This document shows, piece by piece, positions 48,592 through 59,130 of a stretch of 64,000 bases of DNA. The notes below the pieces were generated by a model. It ran no database searches. It was not told the origin of the DNA and worked only from the letters and a program-made list of their open reading frames with translations. The DNA is from Actinomycetales bacterium (lineage in GTDB: Bacteria > Actinomycetota > Actinomycetes > Actinomycetales > Cellulomonadaceae): the NCBI GenBank assembly GCA_020444245.1, contig JAHLLI010000018.1, forward strand, positions 1 to 64,000. The letters run 5' to 3'. Made by a program: the position numbers and the translations under genes. The number at the start of each line of letters is the position of its first letter. Within the stretch, counting starts at the first letter, position 1.

Positions 48592-48693
48592 GGCGCTACC
48601 CCCGTGGTCGGCACGTATGTGGTGCCAACCATGGCGTGCCGGGCATCGCTAGGCAAGGACCGGCACGCACCGGGAATTCGGTGTCGCCAGAGG

Positions 48694-49758
48694 TCAGGAG
48701 GCCGACTCCTCGTCGCCGTCCTTCTTCTCCTCCACCGCGTCCTCGGCGTCCTCGGCGTCCTTGGCTCGCGACTTGGCCTTCTCGAGCGCCTCGTCAACGA
48801 CGTCCTTGGCCTTCTCGGTGGCCTCGCGGGCGGCGGCCTTGGCCTTCTCGGTGGCCTCGCGGGTACGCGCGACGGTCTCGCCGGCGCGCTCCCCGACCAC
48901 CTCTGCGGCGTCCTGGAGCTCGTGCCGTACGTCGGAGGCGACGCCACGGGCTTCAGCGGCGTGCGCCTTGATCCGCTCGGCGGGCTCGGCGGGCTCCCAC
49001 GGCTGCTCGGCCCACGGGTCCGTCGTGGGCTTGCTCTTCTGCCACGCCGAGATGGCCGCGACGATCAGGGCGATGCCCGTGAGGGTCCAGAACACCTTGG
49101 CGAAGCGGTGCGACTTGGGCGGCGTCGGCGGCTCGAGGTGAGCGATCTCGGCGAGCTTCTCGGCGGCGACGTCCCGCGCCTTGTCGGCGCCCTCCGCGGC
49201 CGCGACCATCGCGGTGCCCACCACGGCGGCAACCTTGGGCAGCACCTCCTCGACGAACTTGTCGTGTGCGACGTCGACGTAGGGGTACGTCTTCTCCGCC
49301 GCCTTCTCGACGGTCGGTGCGGCCTTCTCGGCGGCCTCGCTCAGAGCCTTCTCGACCCGTGGGGTCGCCCACTCCACGGCAGCCTCGACGCGCGGGGTGG
49401 CCCACTCGACGGCGTGCTCGGCGAGCTCGGCGGCCTGCGCTGCTGCGTCCTTGGCCCTCGGCGTGGCCCACTCGACGGCGTGCTCGGCGGCCTCGGCGGC
49501 TTGGGCAGCTGCGTCCTTGGCGCGGGGTGCCGCCCAGTCGACGGCGTCCTTGGCCCTGGGCGTGGCCCAGTCCTTGGCGTGCTCGGCGGCGTCCTTGGCG
49601 CGCGGTGCGGCCCACTTCTTGGCTTGGCCTGCGAGCTCGGCAGCGGCCTTGGCGCCGTGCACGGAAGCGTCGGACAGGGCGGCTCCGACCTCGGCGACCT
49701 GTCCCTTGAGCCGCTCGGCGTCGAGCGAGGCGGGGGAGCGGCGGAAGCGTGCGAACAT
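48694..49758 (-). CDS. Ala-rich 11-residue-repeat (LEA/apolipoprotein-like) membrane protein
   Basis: 354 aa from ATG 49758, preceded by AGGAGA. Residues ~45-145 carry a repeating W-A-[A/T]-P-R-A-K-D-A pattern with W-to-W spacings of 15, 11, 22, 22 and 11, consistent with amphipathic 11-mer helices as in LEA and apolipoprotein-like proteins. One membrane segment lies near 230-247 (WTLTGIALIVAAISAW). The C-terminal ~100 residues are a charged coiled-coil-like run (EATEKAKAAAREATEKAKDVV). Not recognised by name; an envelope or desiccation-protection role is speculation. Confidence 0.8.
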   Translation of the reverse strand: MFARFRRSPASLDAERLKGQVAEVGAALSDASVHGAKAAAELAGQAKKWAAPRAKDAAEHAKDWATPRAKDAVDWAAPRAKDAAAQAAEAAEHAVEWATPRAKDAAAQAAELAEHAVEWATPRVEAAVEWATPRVEKALSEAAEKAAPTVEKAAEKTYPYVDVAHDKFVEEVLPKVAAVVGTAMVAAAEGADKARDVAAEKLAEIAHLEPPTPPKSHRFAKVFWTLTGIALIVAAISAWQKSKPTTDPWAEQPWEPAEPAERIKAHAAEARGVASDVRHELQDAAEVVGERAGETVARTREATEKAKAAAREATEKAKDVVDEALEKAKSRAKDAEDAEDAVEEKKDGDEESAS

Positions 49759-49865
49759 CTCGGCTCTCCTGTCGTCGTCCGGCCCGGTCGCGTGCGACCA
49801 GGCCTTTCGGTCCATGCTGCCACCCCGGGCGGGGCCGTGCGCGGCCTCCGTGCGAGGATGTGACC

Positions 49866-50405
49866 ATGTTCGCGACCATGCACACGTCCGCCGGCGACAT
49901 CCGGATCGAGCTCTACCCCAACCACGCACCCAAGACCGTGCGCAACTTCGTGGGTCTGGCCACCGGCGCGCAGCAGTGGAAGGACCCGGCTACCGGTGCG
50001 AAGCGGAACGACCCGCTGTACACCGACGTGATCTTCCACCGCGTCATCGCGGGCTTCATGATCCAGGGCGGCGACCCGCTGGGCCAGGGCATCGGTGGTC
50101 CCGGATACACCTTCGACGACGAGATCCACCCCGAGCTGACCTTCAGCGAGCCCTACCTGCTCGCGATGGCGAACGCGGGCGTGCGACGCGACCCGATCAC
50201 CGGCCGGGTCGGCGGCACCAACGGCTCGCAGTTCTTCATCACCGTCACCACCACCCCGCACCTCAACGGCAAGCACACCATCTTCGGCAAGGTCGCCGAC
50301 GACGAGAGCCGTGCCGTCGTCGACGCGATCGCCACCGCGCGCACCGGACCGCAGGATCGTCCGAGCACCGACATCGTGCTGCACTCGGTCGAGATCGAGC
50401 AGTGA
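49866..50405 (+). CDS. ppiA: peptidyl-prolyl cis-trans isomerase (cyclophilin)
   Basis: 179 aa. VIFHRVIAGFMIQGGDP, GTNGSQFFIT and LNGKHTIFGKV are the cyclophilin active-site blocks. No signal peptide, so probably cytoplasmic. Position before the rhomboid gene and crgA matches mycobacterial ppiA. ATG 49866, 10 nt before which the following gene has no coding. The stop is 10 nt upstream of the rhomboid start. Confidence 0.94.
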   Translation: MFATMHTSAGDIRIELYPNHAPKTVRNFVGLATGAQQWKDPATGAKRNDPLYTDVIFHRVIAGFMIQGGDPLGQGIGGPGYTFDDEIHPELTFSEPYLLAMANAGVRRDPITGRVGGTNGSQFFITVTTTPHLNGKHTIFGKVADDESRAVVDAIATARTGPQDRPSTDIVLHSVEIEQ

Positions 50406-50415
50406 CACAGGATCG

Positions 50416-51264
50416 ATGAGCGAACCGACGGGGCCTGCCCCTTCGGACGTCCCGGTCTGCCCGCGGCACCCCGACCGGGTCTCCTACGTCCGCTGCCAGC
50501 GTTGCGGCCGGCCGGTCTGCCCCGAGTGCCAGCGACCGGCCGCCGTGGGGGTGCACTGCGTCGACTGCGTGCGCGAGGCCGCCCAGCGCACGCCTCAGGC
50601 CCGGACGGCGTTCGGCGGGACGGTGCGCCGCGGCGCCCCGATGGTGACGTACACGCTCATCGGGATCAACGTCGTCGTGTACCTCCTGCAGCAGGTCCTC
50701 GGACCGGCATGGTGGGTGCCCCTCGGGCTCCGGCCGGCGAGCGCCACCGCTGAGCCGTGGACGGTCTTCACCTCGGCCTTCCTGCACCTGAGCCTGCTGC
50801 ACATCGGCTTCAACATGTACGCCCTGTGGATCCTGGGCCAGTTCCTGGAGCCCGCCCTCGGCAGGGCCCGCTACCTGACGGCGTACCTCGTCTCCGCGCT
50901 CGGTGGCGGAGTGATGGTCGTCCTGCTGGCCGACCCGACGACGAGCGCCTGGCGAGCTGCGGTGTACGGCGCGTCCGGCGCGGTTTTCGGGCTGTTCGGC
51001 ATGGTGTTCGTCGTGCTGCGTCGGCTCGGACGCAACGCGACGGGGATCGTGACCGTCCTGGTGCTGAACGCCGGTCTCGCGATCGTGATGCCGCAGATCT
51101 CCTGGCAGGCCCACGTCGGCGGCCTGATCACCGGCTTCCTGCTGGGCCTCGCCTACGCCTACGTGCCGCGCTCCTTGCGCACCGTGACCGCCGTGGCGGC
51201 ACCGGCGCTGCTCGTCGTGCTGCTGGTCGGCCTCGCCGCGGCGAAGCTCGCCTCCGTCGGCTGA
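50416..51264 (+). CDS. rhomboid family intramembrane serine protease
   Basis: 282 aa. The N-terminal ~55 residues hold a B-box-like zinc module (CPRHPDRVSYVRCQRCGRPVC, CPEC, HCVDC). Rhomboid core has HIGFNMYALWILG, catalytic Ser in YGASGAVFGLFG and catalytic His in WQAHVGGLITGFL, with seven hydrophobic segments. Cleaves membrane proteins; substrate unknown. ATG 50416. Confidence 0.93.
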   Translation: MSEPTGPAPSDVPVCPRHPDRVSYVRCQRCGRPVCPECQRPAAVGVHCVDCVREAAQRTPQARTAFGGTVRRGAPMVTYTLIGINVVVYLLQQVLGPAWWVPLGLRPASATAEPWTVFTSAFLHLSLLHIGFNMYALWILGQFLEPALGRARYLTAYLVSALGGGVMVVLLADPTTSAWRAAVYGASGAVFGLFGMVFVVLRRLGRNATGIVTVLVLNAGLAIVMPQISWQAHVGGLITGFLLGLAYAYVPRSLRTVTAVAAPALLVVLLVGLAAAKLASVG

Positions 51265-51275
51265 GCCCCTGCGCC

Positions 51276-51292
51276 GCGACCCGACGGGTCGC
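51276..51292. terminator. hairpin terminator after rhomboid gene
   Basis: GCGACCC/GGGTCGC stem with a GAC loop, extendable through GCCGC/GCGGC. Confidence 0.6.
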
Positions 51293-51335
51293 CCGCGGCA
51301 CGCCGCCTCCCCTCCGCGAACGCGGCCCGGTGGAG

Positions 51336-51400
51336 TTGTCCCCAGGCTTTCTCACACCTGTGGAATTACACCCGTGTAGTTTTCCACAGCCTTGTGCACC
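51336..51400. other. DnaA-box-like cluster with 32-nt palindrome
   Basis: TTGTCCCCA (51336, 8/9) and TTTTCCACA (51380, 8/9), plus looser matches at 51359 and 51392. The palindrome 51358-51389 has CTGTGGAA/TTCCACAG arms and an inner ACAC/GTGT pair. It is AT-richer than its surroundings. Noncoding, between convergent genes. Confidence 0.5.
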
Positions 51401-51474
51401 TCTGGGGACGACGAGGACCCCCGGACGAGCACAGCGTCGTCCGGGGTGAGCGAGTACTGCCGGCGTCGTACCGG

Positions 51475-51726
51475 CTAGTGCCAGCGCGTGGTGAGGCCGA
51501 AGCCCGCGATGATCAGCGCGAAGCCGATCGCGAGGTTCCACTGCCCGATGCCGGGCACCGGGAACCGTGCGCCGTAGATGTAGGTGATGACGACCCAGAA
51601 CAGCCCGGCGACCATGAGCCCGACCATGACCGGCACCAGCCACGGCGGGTTGGTCGCCTTCTTGGCGCTCGACGTCGTGGGCGGAGGCGTGTACGCCTTC
51701 TTCTTTCGCGAGCGAGACTCGGGCAC
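51475..51726 (-). CDS. crgA: cell division protein CrgA
   Basis: 83 aa from GTG 51726, which has a strong GGAGGAG; the ATG at 51750 is less likely. Basic N-terminus SRSRKKKAYTPPP, then two membrane segments (PPWLVPVMVGLMVAGLFWVVITYIY and NLAIGFALIIAGFGLTTRW) separated by the conserved PVPGIGQW. CrgA coordinates FtsZ-ring and peptidoglycan synthesis in Actinobacteria. Confidence 0.95.
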   Translation of the reverse strand: MPESRSRKKKAYTPPPTTSSAKKATNPPWLVPVMVGLMVAGLFWVVITYIYGARFPVPGIGQWNLAIGFALIIAGFGLTTRWH

Positions 51727-51774
51727 TGCTCCTCCAGGGCTGGGCGGCACTCAGGGCACCGGTTGTTCGTCCAT

Positions 51775-51781
51775 TAGCGTA
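51775..51781. promoter_or_regulatory. overlapping divergent -10 candidates (crgA / DUF881)
   Basis: TAGCGT on plus (51775-51780) and TACGCT on minus (51776-51781) share bases. Neither has a strong -35. Confidence 0.35.
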
Positions 51782-51858
51782 GTGGGGCGTGCGACCGGTC
51801 CGGACGCGCGCCTCGGGCTCGGGTCACACCGGGCGCGAGCCGGCAGAGCAGGAGGACC

Positions 51859-52599
51859 ATGGCGCACCAGCACCGCAGGGCACCCGCGTGGGGCGCGCTG
51901 GGTGTGGCCGGCGTGCTCGCGATCGCCGGTCTGCTGTTCGCCGCCAACGCACGGATCTCCGGCGGCGACGGGCGGGAGGCCCGCAACCTGCCCGGTCTCG
52001 TGCAGGCCGAGCTGGGCCGCGCGCAGGTCGCCCAGGCCGAGGTCTCCAACCTCCGGTCCGAGGTCGAACAGCTCACCGACCAGCAGGCCACGGCGGCGCC
52101 GCAGGCCTCCACGGGATCGCAGCAGCTCGCGATGTCGGCGGGCTGGCTCCCGGTGTCCGGGCCCGGCGTCGAGGTGCGCCTGACCGACGCGCCGGCCGGC
52201 GCCGCCCGCCCGGACTGGGCCACCAACGACGACCTCGTCGTCCACCAGCAGGACGTCCAGGCCGTGATGAACGCGCTGTGGGCCGGTGGTGCCGAGGCGA
52301 TGGCGCTGCAGGACCAGCGCGTGGTGTCCACGTCGGCCTTCCGGTGCGTGGGCAACGTGCTCTACCTGCAGGGCCAGGTGTACTCCCCGCCCTACGTGGT
52401 GCGGGCGATCGGGGACGCCGACGCGATGATGGCCGCGCTCGACTCCTCACCCGAGCTCCAGATCTACCGGGAGTACGTCGACGCGGTCGGGCTGGGATGG
52501 TCGGTGGCGACCGTGGACGACATGCTCCTGCCCGGCTACGACGGCCCTGCCGAGCTCAGCTACGCCACGCCGGCCCCTGAGGAGGGCGACGCCCGGTGA
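51859..52599 (+). CDS. DUF881 family membrane protein
   Basis: 246 aa. An N-terminal signal-anchor (WGALGVAGVLAIAGLLFAANARI) is followed by a coiled-coil stretch (AEVSNLRSEVEQLTDQQA) and the DUF881 domain (GVEVRLTDAP, VVHQQDVQAVMNALWAGGAEAM). Related to YlxX/SbpX-type division-cluster proteins. Common beside crgA and class E sortase. Function unknown. ATG with AGGAGG. The stop overlaps the sortase start. Confidence 0.9.
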   Translation: MAHQHRRAPAWGALGVAGVLAIAGLLFAANARISGGDGREARNLPGLVQAELGRAQVAQAEVSNLRSEVEQLTDQQATAAPQASTGSQQLAMSAGWLPVSGPGVEVRLTDAPAGAARPDWATNDDLVVHQQDVQAVMNALWAGGAEAMALQDQRVVSTSAFRCVGNVLYLQGQVYSPPYVVRAIGDADAMMAALDSSPELQIYREYVDAVGLGWSVATVDDMLLPGYDGPAELSYATPAPEEGDAR

Positions 52600-53390
52600 C
52601 CCCGCCGCAGATCGCCGACCCGCCGCGGGTGAACCACGGGCACGGCCGCGTCGCCGCCGTCGCCGGCGTGCTCGGCGAGGTGCTGGTCACCCTCGGGGTG
52701 CTCATGGGGCTCTTCGTCGTGTGGCAGCTGTGGTGGACCGACGTCGTCGCGGGTCGCGCGCAGGCGCAGATCGTCGAGGACCTCGGCTGGCAGTCCGCCG
52801 CCCCTGCTCCCACCACGGAGCCCACGACCGATCCGACCACCGATCCGACGACGCCCCCGTCGCCTCCGGCACCGGTCGAGCACCGCACCGCCGCCCCGGT
52901 GATCGCCGAGCCCGCGCACGCCGTCACCTTCGCGGTGATGTACGTGCCACGCTGGGGCGACACGGCGATGCCGGTCAGCGAGGGCACCACCAAGCACGAC
53001 GTCCTGGACGCCAAGGGCATCGGGCACTACGACGGCACCGCGATGCCGGGCGCGATCGGCAACTTCTCGGTCGCCGGGCACCGGACCACCTACGCCAAGC
53101 CGTTCAACCGGATCGCCGAGCTCGAGGTCGGGGACCCGATCGTGGTGCGGACCCAGGACACCTGGTACGTGTACCGGGTGACCTCGTCACAGGTGGTCAA
53201 GCCATGGCAGACCGACGTCATCGACCCGGTGCCGGGCACGCCAGGAGCCACGCCCACCGTGGCGATGATGACGATGACCACGTGCCACCCGATGTACTCC
53301 GCGGCCGAGCGGTACATCGTGCACTCGGAGCTCGACTACTGGATGGCGGCCTCCGAGGGCACCCCGGTCGAGCTCGAAGGGAAGGGGTGA
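52596..53390 (+). CDS. srtE: class E sortase
   Basis: 264 aa. An N-terminal membrane segment (about 27-50), a Pro/Thr-rich stalk with a repeated TTDP, then the sortase domain: IGNFSVAGHRTTYAKPF (catalytic His), TMTTCHPMYSAAERYIVHSEL (catalytic Cys and Arg). Class E enzymes anchor LAxTG-type proteins in high-GC Gram-positives. GTG start overlaps the DUF881 stop. Confidence 0.93.
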   Translation: MTPPQIADPPRVNHGHGRVAAVAGVLGEVLVTLGVLMGLFVVWQLWWTDVVAGRAQAQIVEDLGWQSAAPAPTTEPTTDPTTDPTTPPSPPAPVEHRTAAPVIAEPAHAVTFAVMYVPRWGDTAMPVSEGTTKHDVLDAKGIGHYDGTAMPGAIGNFSVAGHRTTYAKPFNRIAELEVGDPIVVRTQDTWYVYRVTSSQVVKPWQTDVIDPVPGTPGATPTVAMMTMTTCHPMYSAAERYIVHSELDYWMAASEGTPVELEGKG

Positions 53391-53393
53391 GCC

Positions 53394-53549
53394 GTGTACG
53401 CCGCACTGTGGCGCGTGCTGCCGGGGCCGACCTGGCTGCGGGCCCTGATCCTCGTCCTGCTGGCGGCCGCGGTCGTCGTGGCGTGCTTCGCGTGGGTGTT
53501 CCCCGCGCTCGCGCCGTACATGCCCTTCAACGATGTGACGGTGCAATGA
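53394..53549 (+). CDS. small single-pass membrane protein
   Basis: 51 aa (VYAALWRVLPGPTWLRALIL...). One membrane helix with A/V/L repeats spans about 16-37, and an extracytoplasmic tail APYMPFNDVTVQ follows. GTG start with AAGGGG upstream, 3 nt past the sortase stop and ending 1 nt before trpG. Small proteins of this type recur between sortase and trpG in Actinobacteria. Function unknown. Confidence 0.85.
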   Translation: MYAALWRVLPGPTWLRALILVLLAAAVVVACFAWVFPALAPYMPFNDVTVQ

Positions 53550-53550
53550 G

Positions 53551-54207
53551 ATGACCCGGATCCTCGTCGTCGACAACTACGACTCGTTCGTCTACACGAT
53601 CGTCGGATACCTCGACCAGCTGGGCGCCGAGACGGTGGTCGTGCGCAACGACGCCGTGCCACCGGCCGACGAACGCGGCGGCTTCGACGGCGTGCTCATC
53701 TCCCCCGGTCCGGGCACGCCGCGAGCGGCCGGGCAGTCGATGGACGTCATCGCCGACTGCGCCGCGTCCGGCACGCCGATGCTCGGGGTGTGCCTGGGCC
53801 ACCAGGCCCTCGCCGAGGTCTTCGGCGCCACCGTGTCCCATGCGCCCGAGCTCATGCACGGCAAGACCAGCCTGATCGCGCACGAGGGCGCGGGCGTGCT
53901 CGCGGGTCTGGACGAGCCCTTCACCGCGACCCGCTACCACTCCCTCGCCGTCGAGGACGCCACCGTTCCGGACGTGCTCGAGGTGACGGCTCGCTCGGTG
54001 CCCGTGCCCGGTGGTGTGCCGGACGGTGTGATCATGGGCCTGCAGCACCGCGAGCTGCCGCTGCACGGCGTCCAGTTCCACCCCGAGTCGGTGCTCACCG
54101 AGGGCGGGCACCGGCTGCTGGCCAACTGGCTCGAGGTGTGCGGCCTCGACGGTGCGGTGGCACGGTCCGCGGGCATGCACCCCCTGGTCCGCGACGGCGC
54201 CCGCTGA
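53551..54207 (+). CDS. trpG: glutamine amidotransferase, anthranilate/aminodeoxychorismate synthase component II
   Basis: 218 aa. ILVVDNYDSFVYTIVGYLDQLGAE, PGPGTP, catalytic-Cys GVCLGHQALAE and HPESVLTEGGHRLLANWL are the TrpG/PabA signature. No component I gene is nearby, so use in tryptophan versus folate synthesis cannot be told; in Actinobacteria this locus is often annotated trpG or pabA. Followed by a perfect hairpin terminator. Confidence 0.93.
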   Translation: MTRILVVDNYDSFVYTIVGYLDQLGAETVVVRNDAVPPADERGGFDGVLISPGPGTPRAAGQSMDVIADCAASGTPMLGVCLGHQALAEVFGATVSHAPELMHGKTSLIAHEGAGVLAGLDEPFTATRYHSLAVEDATVPDVLEVTARSVPVPGGVPDGVIMGLQHRELPLHGVQFHPESVLTEGGHRLLANWLEVCGLDGAVARSAGMHPLVRDGAR

Positions 54208-54213
54208 GACGCA

Positions 54214-54248
54214 GGAAGGTCCGTCACGCCAGGCGTGACGGACCTTCC
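54214..54248. terminator. perfect 17-bp hairpin terminator
   Basis: GGAAGGTCCGTCACGCC and its exact reverse complement with a single A between. Shared by the convergent trpG and pknB genes. Its 12-nt core matches the hairpin after trxA. Confidence 0.85.
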
Positions 54249-54266
54249 GGGCGCTGGGCGCGAGCG

Positions 54267-56260
<1,994 letters not shown>

Positions 56261-56261
<1 letters not shown>

Positions 56262-57673
56262 TACTGGTCCCTCGCTGTCGTCGTCAGTCCTACCGTGGCA
56301 TCGTCCCCCGGGATCATCCCATCCCGAGCGCCCGCGCCGGGTGAAGCGATGATCACGATCCGCTGGTCCGCCACGGCTCCGGACGGCCCCCAGATCCTAT
56401 CGGCGACCATCGCCCCTAGCAGGACGGCCAGCAGCATCGCGAGCGCGAGCAGCAGCGGGCCCGGGATCCCGGCCCAGCGCGCGCGCCGCAGATCGGTCCA
56501 CCAGCGCCCCGTCGAGGGTGCCTCCTGGGCCGCGGTGACGCCGTGCCGCGCGGTCGCTCCGGCGGCGCGCCGACCGGCCGCGGTCGCAGGTGGCGGGGTG
56601 AAGCGCGGCGGCGGCTCGCTCGGGTCCGGTGCGACCGCGTCGGCCAGGCTCCGGCCCGGGACCACGGCGGGCTCGGGCGGCTCCGGCGCCGCGGCGGCCG
56701 GCACCGGGAAGGACGGCGGCATCGTGCGCGGGGGTGCGGCCAGGAACCCCTCCTCGACCATCCGGTCGGAGATCAGGCCGTCGCTGGTGGGCTCGAGCCG
56801 GCGGCGACCCAGCGTGGCGTGGCGGCCGGTGATCAGCGGGATGCCGTCGGAGGGGGTGTTGTCGATCATCGCGTCGAGCTGGCGGGCCAGCGCCGCAGCG
56901 GAGCTCGGGCGGCGCTCGGGACGCTTGGAGAGCATCCGCATCACCAGGTCGGCCAGCGTCCGGTCCACCGCGTCGGGCAGCGGCGGTACGGGCTCGTTGA
57001 CGTGCGCGATCGCGATGTCCACCGCGGTGGGGCCGGTGAACGGGCGGTGGCCCACCAGGGCCTCGTACGCCACGATCCCCAGCGAGTAGATGTCCGACTC
57101 CGGGGTCGCCGCGCCGCCGGTGGCCTGCTCGGGCGACAGGTACTGGGCGGTGCCCATGACCATCCCGGACGCGGTCATCGGCACCTGGTCGCGGGCGGTG
57201 GAGATGCCGAAGTCGGTGATCTTCACGCGCCCGGTGCGCGAGAGCAGGATGTTGCCCGGCTTGACGTCCCGGTGCACCACGCCGGCGGTGTGCGCGGCGT
57301 GCAGGGCGCGGGCGGTCTGGGCGAGGATCGGCAGCAGACGCCGCTGGGGCAGGATCGGCTCGCGGTCAAGCAGGTCGGACATCGGCTCGCCGAGCACCAG
57401 CTCCATGACCAGGAACGCCGAACCGTCCTGCTCGCCGTAGTCGTACAGCTGGGCGATGTTCTGGTGCGAGAGCTGGGCTGCGTTGCGCGCCTCGGTGCGG
57501 AACCGCTCGAGGAACCCCGCGTCACCGGCGAACTCCTCACGGAGCACCTTGACCGCCACGTCGCGGGCCAGCGACAGGTCGTGCGCGACCCACACCTCGC
57601 CCATGCCACCCACCGCGATGCGCGAGGTCAGCCGGTAGCGCGCACCGAGTGCGACGTCGACGTCGGGCTTCAT
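56261..57673 (-). CDS. pknA: Ser/Thr protein kinase PknA
   Basis: 470 aa from ATG 57673. Kinase domain about 12-275 with VGGMGEVWVAHD, the catalytic loop VVHRDVKPGNILL and ITDFGIS. A Pro/Ala-rich linker leads to a membrane segment near 405-427 (PLLLALAMLLAVLLGAMVAD) and a short ~40-residue exported tail without PASTA domains. Overlaps pbpA by 4 nt. Controls cell shape and division with PknB. Confidence 0.95.
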
Positions 57674-59130
57674 GAGCCGCTCCCGAGGACGGCTTCGATG
57701 ACGGCCTTGGCGATCGGGGCGGCGACCCTGCCGCCGGTCGCCTCGTTGCCCAGGCTGCCGCCGTGCTCGACCACCACCGCGACCGCGACCTTCGGGGCGT
57801 CGGCGGGGGCGAAGGCGGTGAACCAGGCGTGCGGCGCCTCGGTGGTGCTGGTCTGCGCGGTGCCGGTCTTGCCCGCGACCGCGACCCCCGGGATCTGTGC
57901 GGCGGTGCCCGTGCCGGACTGGACGACCTGGGTCATCATCGCGGTCAGCTCGGCCGCGGTGCTGGCCGAGATCGAGCGGCCCAGCGACCGGGGCTGGGTG
58001 GTGTCCACCACTGTGAGGTCCTGGTTGCGCACCGACGAGACCAGGTACGGCGCCATCCGCACGCCGTCGTTGGCGATCGTCGCGGTGACCATCGCGACCT
58101 CGAGCGGCGTGGCCCGCACGTCGTACTGGCCGATGGCCGACAGCGCGGTCTGCGGTGCGTCGATGTCGCCCTTGGCCGGGAACACGCTGGTGGACACCGG
58201 CAGCGGCACGGTCAGGTCCTGGTCGTAGCCGAAGGCGTCCGCCTGCTCGCGCAGCGCGTCGGAGCCCAGGTCCAGGCCGAGCTGGCCGAACGCGGTGTTG
58301 CAGGAGATCCGCAGCGCGTCGGCGAGCGTCATCTGGCCGGTGGAGCTGCACTTCTCGCCGCCGTAGTTCTGCAGCACGGCGGTGGACTGCGGCAGCGGCA
58401 GCACGTCGGGCGCGGCGATCGGGGTCTCCGGCGTCATCCCGGACTCGAGGGCCGCGGCGGAGGTCACCAGCTTGAACGTCGAGCCCGGCGGGTAGGTCTG
58501 GTTCAGCGCCCGGTTGAGCATCGGCGCGGATGCGTCGGCATTCAGCGCGTCCCACGCCTCGCGGACCGCCGCGGTGTCGTGCGAGGCGAGCAGGTTCGGG
58601 TCGTAGGACGGCTTGGAGACCAGCGCGAGGATCGCCCCGGTGCTCGGGTCGATCGCCACCACGGCGCCGGTCTGGTCGCCCAGGGCATCCCACGCGGCCT
58701 GCTGGACCTTGGGGTCGAGGGTCAGCTCGACCGAGGCGCCCTTGGGCTGACGGCCCGTGATGAGGTCCTGGATCCGGGTGTAGAACAGCGAGCCGGCCGA
58801 GCCGTTGAGCTCGGTGTTCATGGCCTTCTCGATGCCGCTGCGCCCGTAGATCACCGAGTAGTAGCCGGTGGCCGGGGCGTACACCGGTCCGTCGACGTAC
58901 TGCCGGAGGTAGCCGAACGAGTCGTCCACCGGCGTCGACGACGCGACCGCCGCCCCGCCGACGACGATCGGGCCACGGTCGGTGTCGAACTCGCGGTACA
59001 GCGTGCGGACGTTGCGGTTGTCGTTGTTCAGGGCGGAGGCCTGGAAGAACTGGACCCAGGTGGCCCCGCCCATCAGCACGACGAACATCGCGATCACGAC
59101 GGTCGCGAGGCGGCGCAGCGGTGTGTTCAT
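57670..59130 (-). CDS. pbpA: class B penicillin-binding protein (PbpA)
   Basis: 486 aa. Membrane anchor at residues 7-25, PBP dimerisation domain, then a transpeptidase domain with SxxK in PPGSTFKLV, SxN in ISCNTAFG and KTG in AGKTGTAQ. Synthesises cross-links during elongation or septation. Part of the rodA-pbpA-pknA-pknB operon. Confidence 0.95.
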   Translation of the reverse strand: MNTPLRRLATVVIAMFVVLMGGATWVQFFQASALNNDNRNVRTLYREFDTDRGPIVVGGAAVASSTPVDDSFGYLRQYVDGPVYAPATGYYSVIYGRSGIEKAMNTELNGSAGSLFYTRIQDLITGRQPKGASVELTLDPKVQQAAWDALGDQTGAVVAIDPSTGAILALVSKPSYDPNLLASHDTAAVREAWDALNADASAPMLNRALNQTYPPGSTFKLVTSAAALESGMTPETPIAAPDVLPLPQSTAVLQNYGGEKCSSTGQMTLADALRISCNTAFGQLGLDLGSDALREQADAFGYDQDLTVPLPVSTSVFPAKGDIDAPQTALSAIGQYDVRATPLEVAMVTATIANDGVRMAPYLVSSVRNQDLTVVDTTQPRSLGRSISASTAAELTAMMTQVVQSGTGTAAQIPGVAVAGKTGTAQTSTTEAPHAWFTAFAPADAPKVAVAVVVEHGGSLGNEATGGRVAAPIAKAVIEAVLGSGS

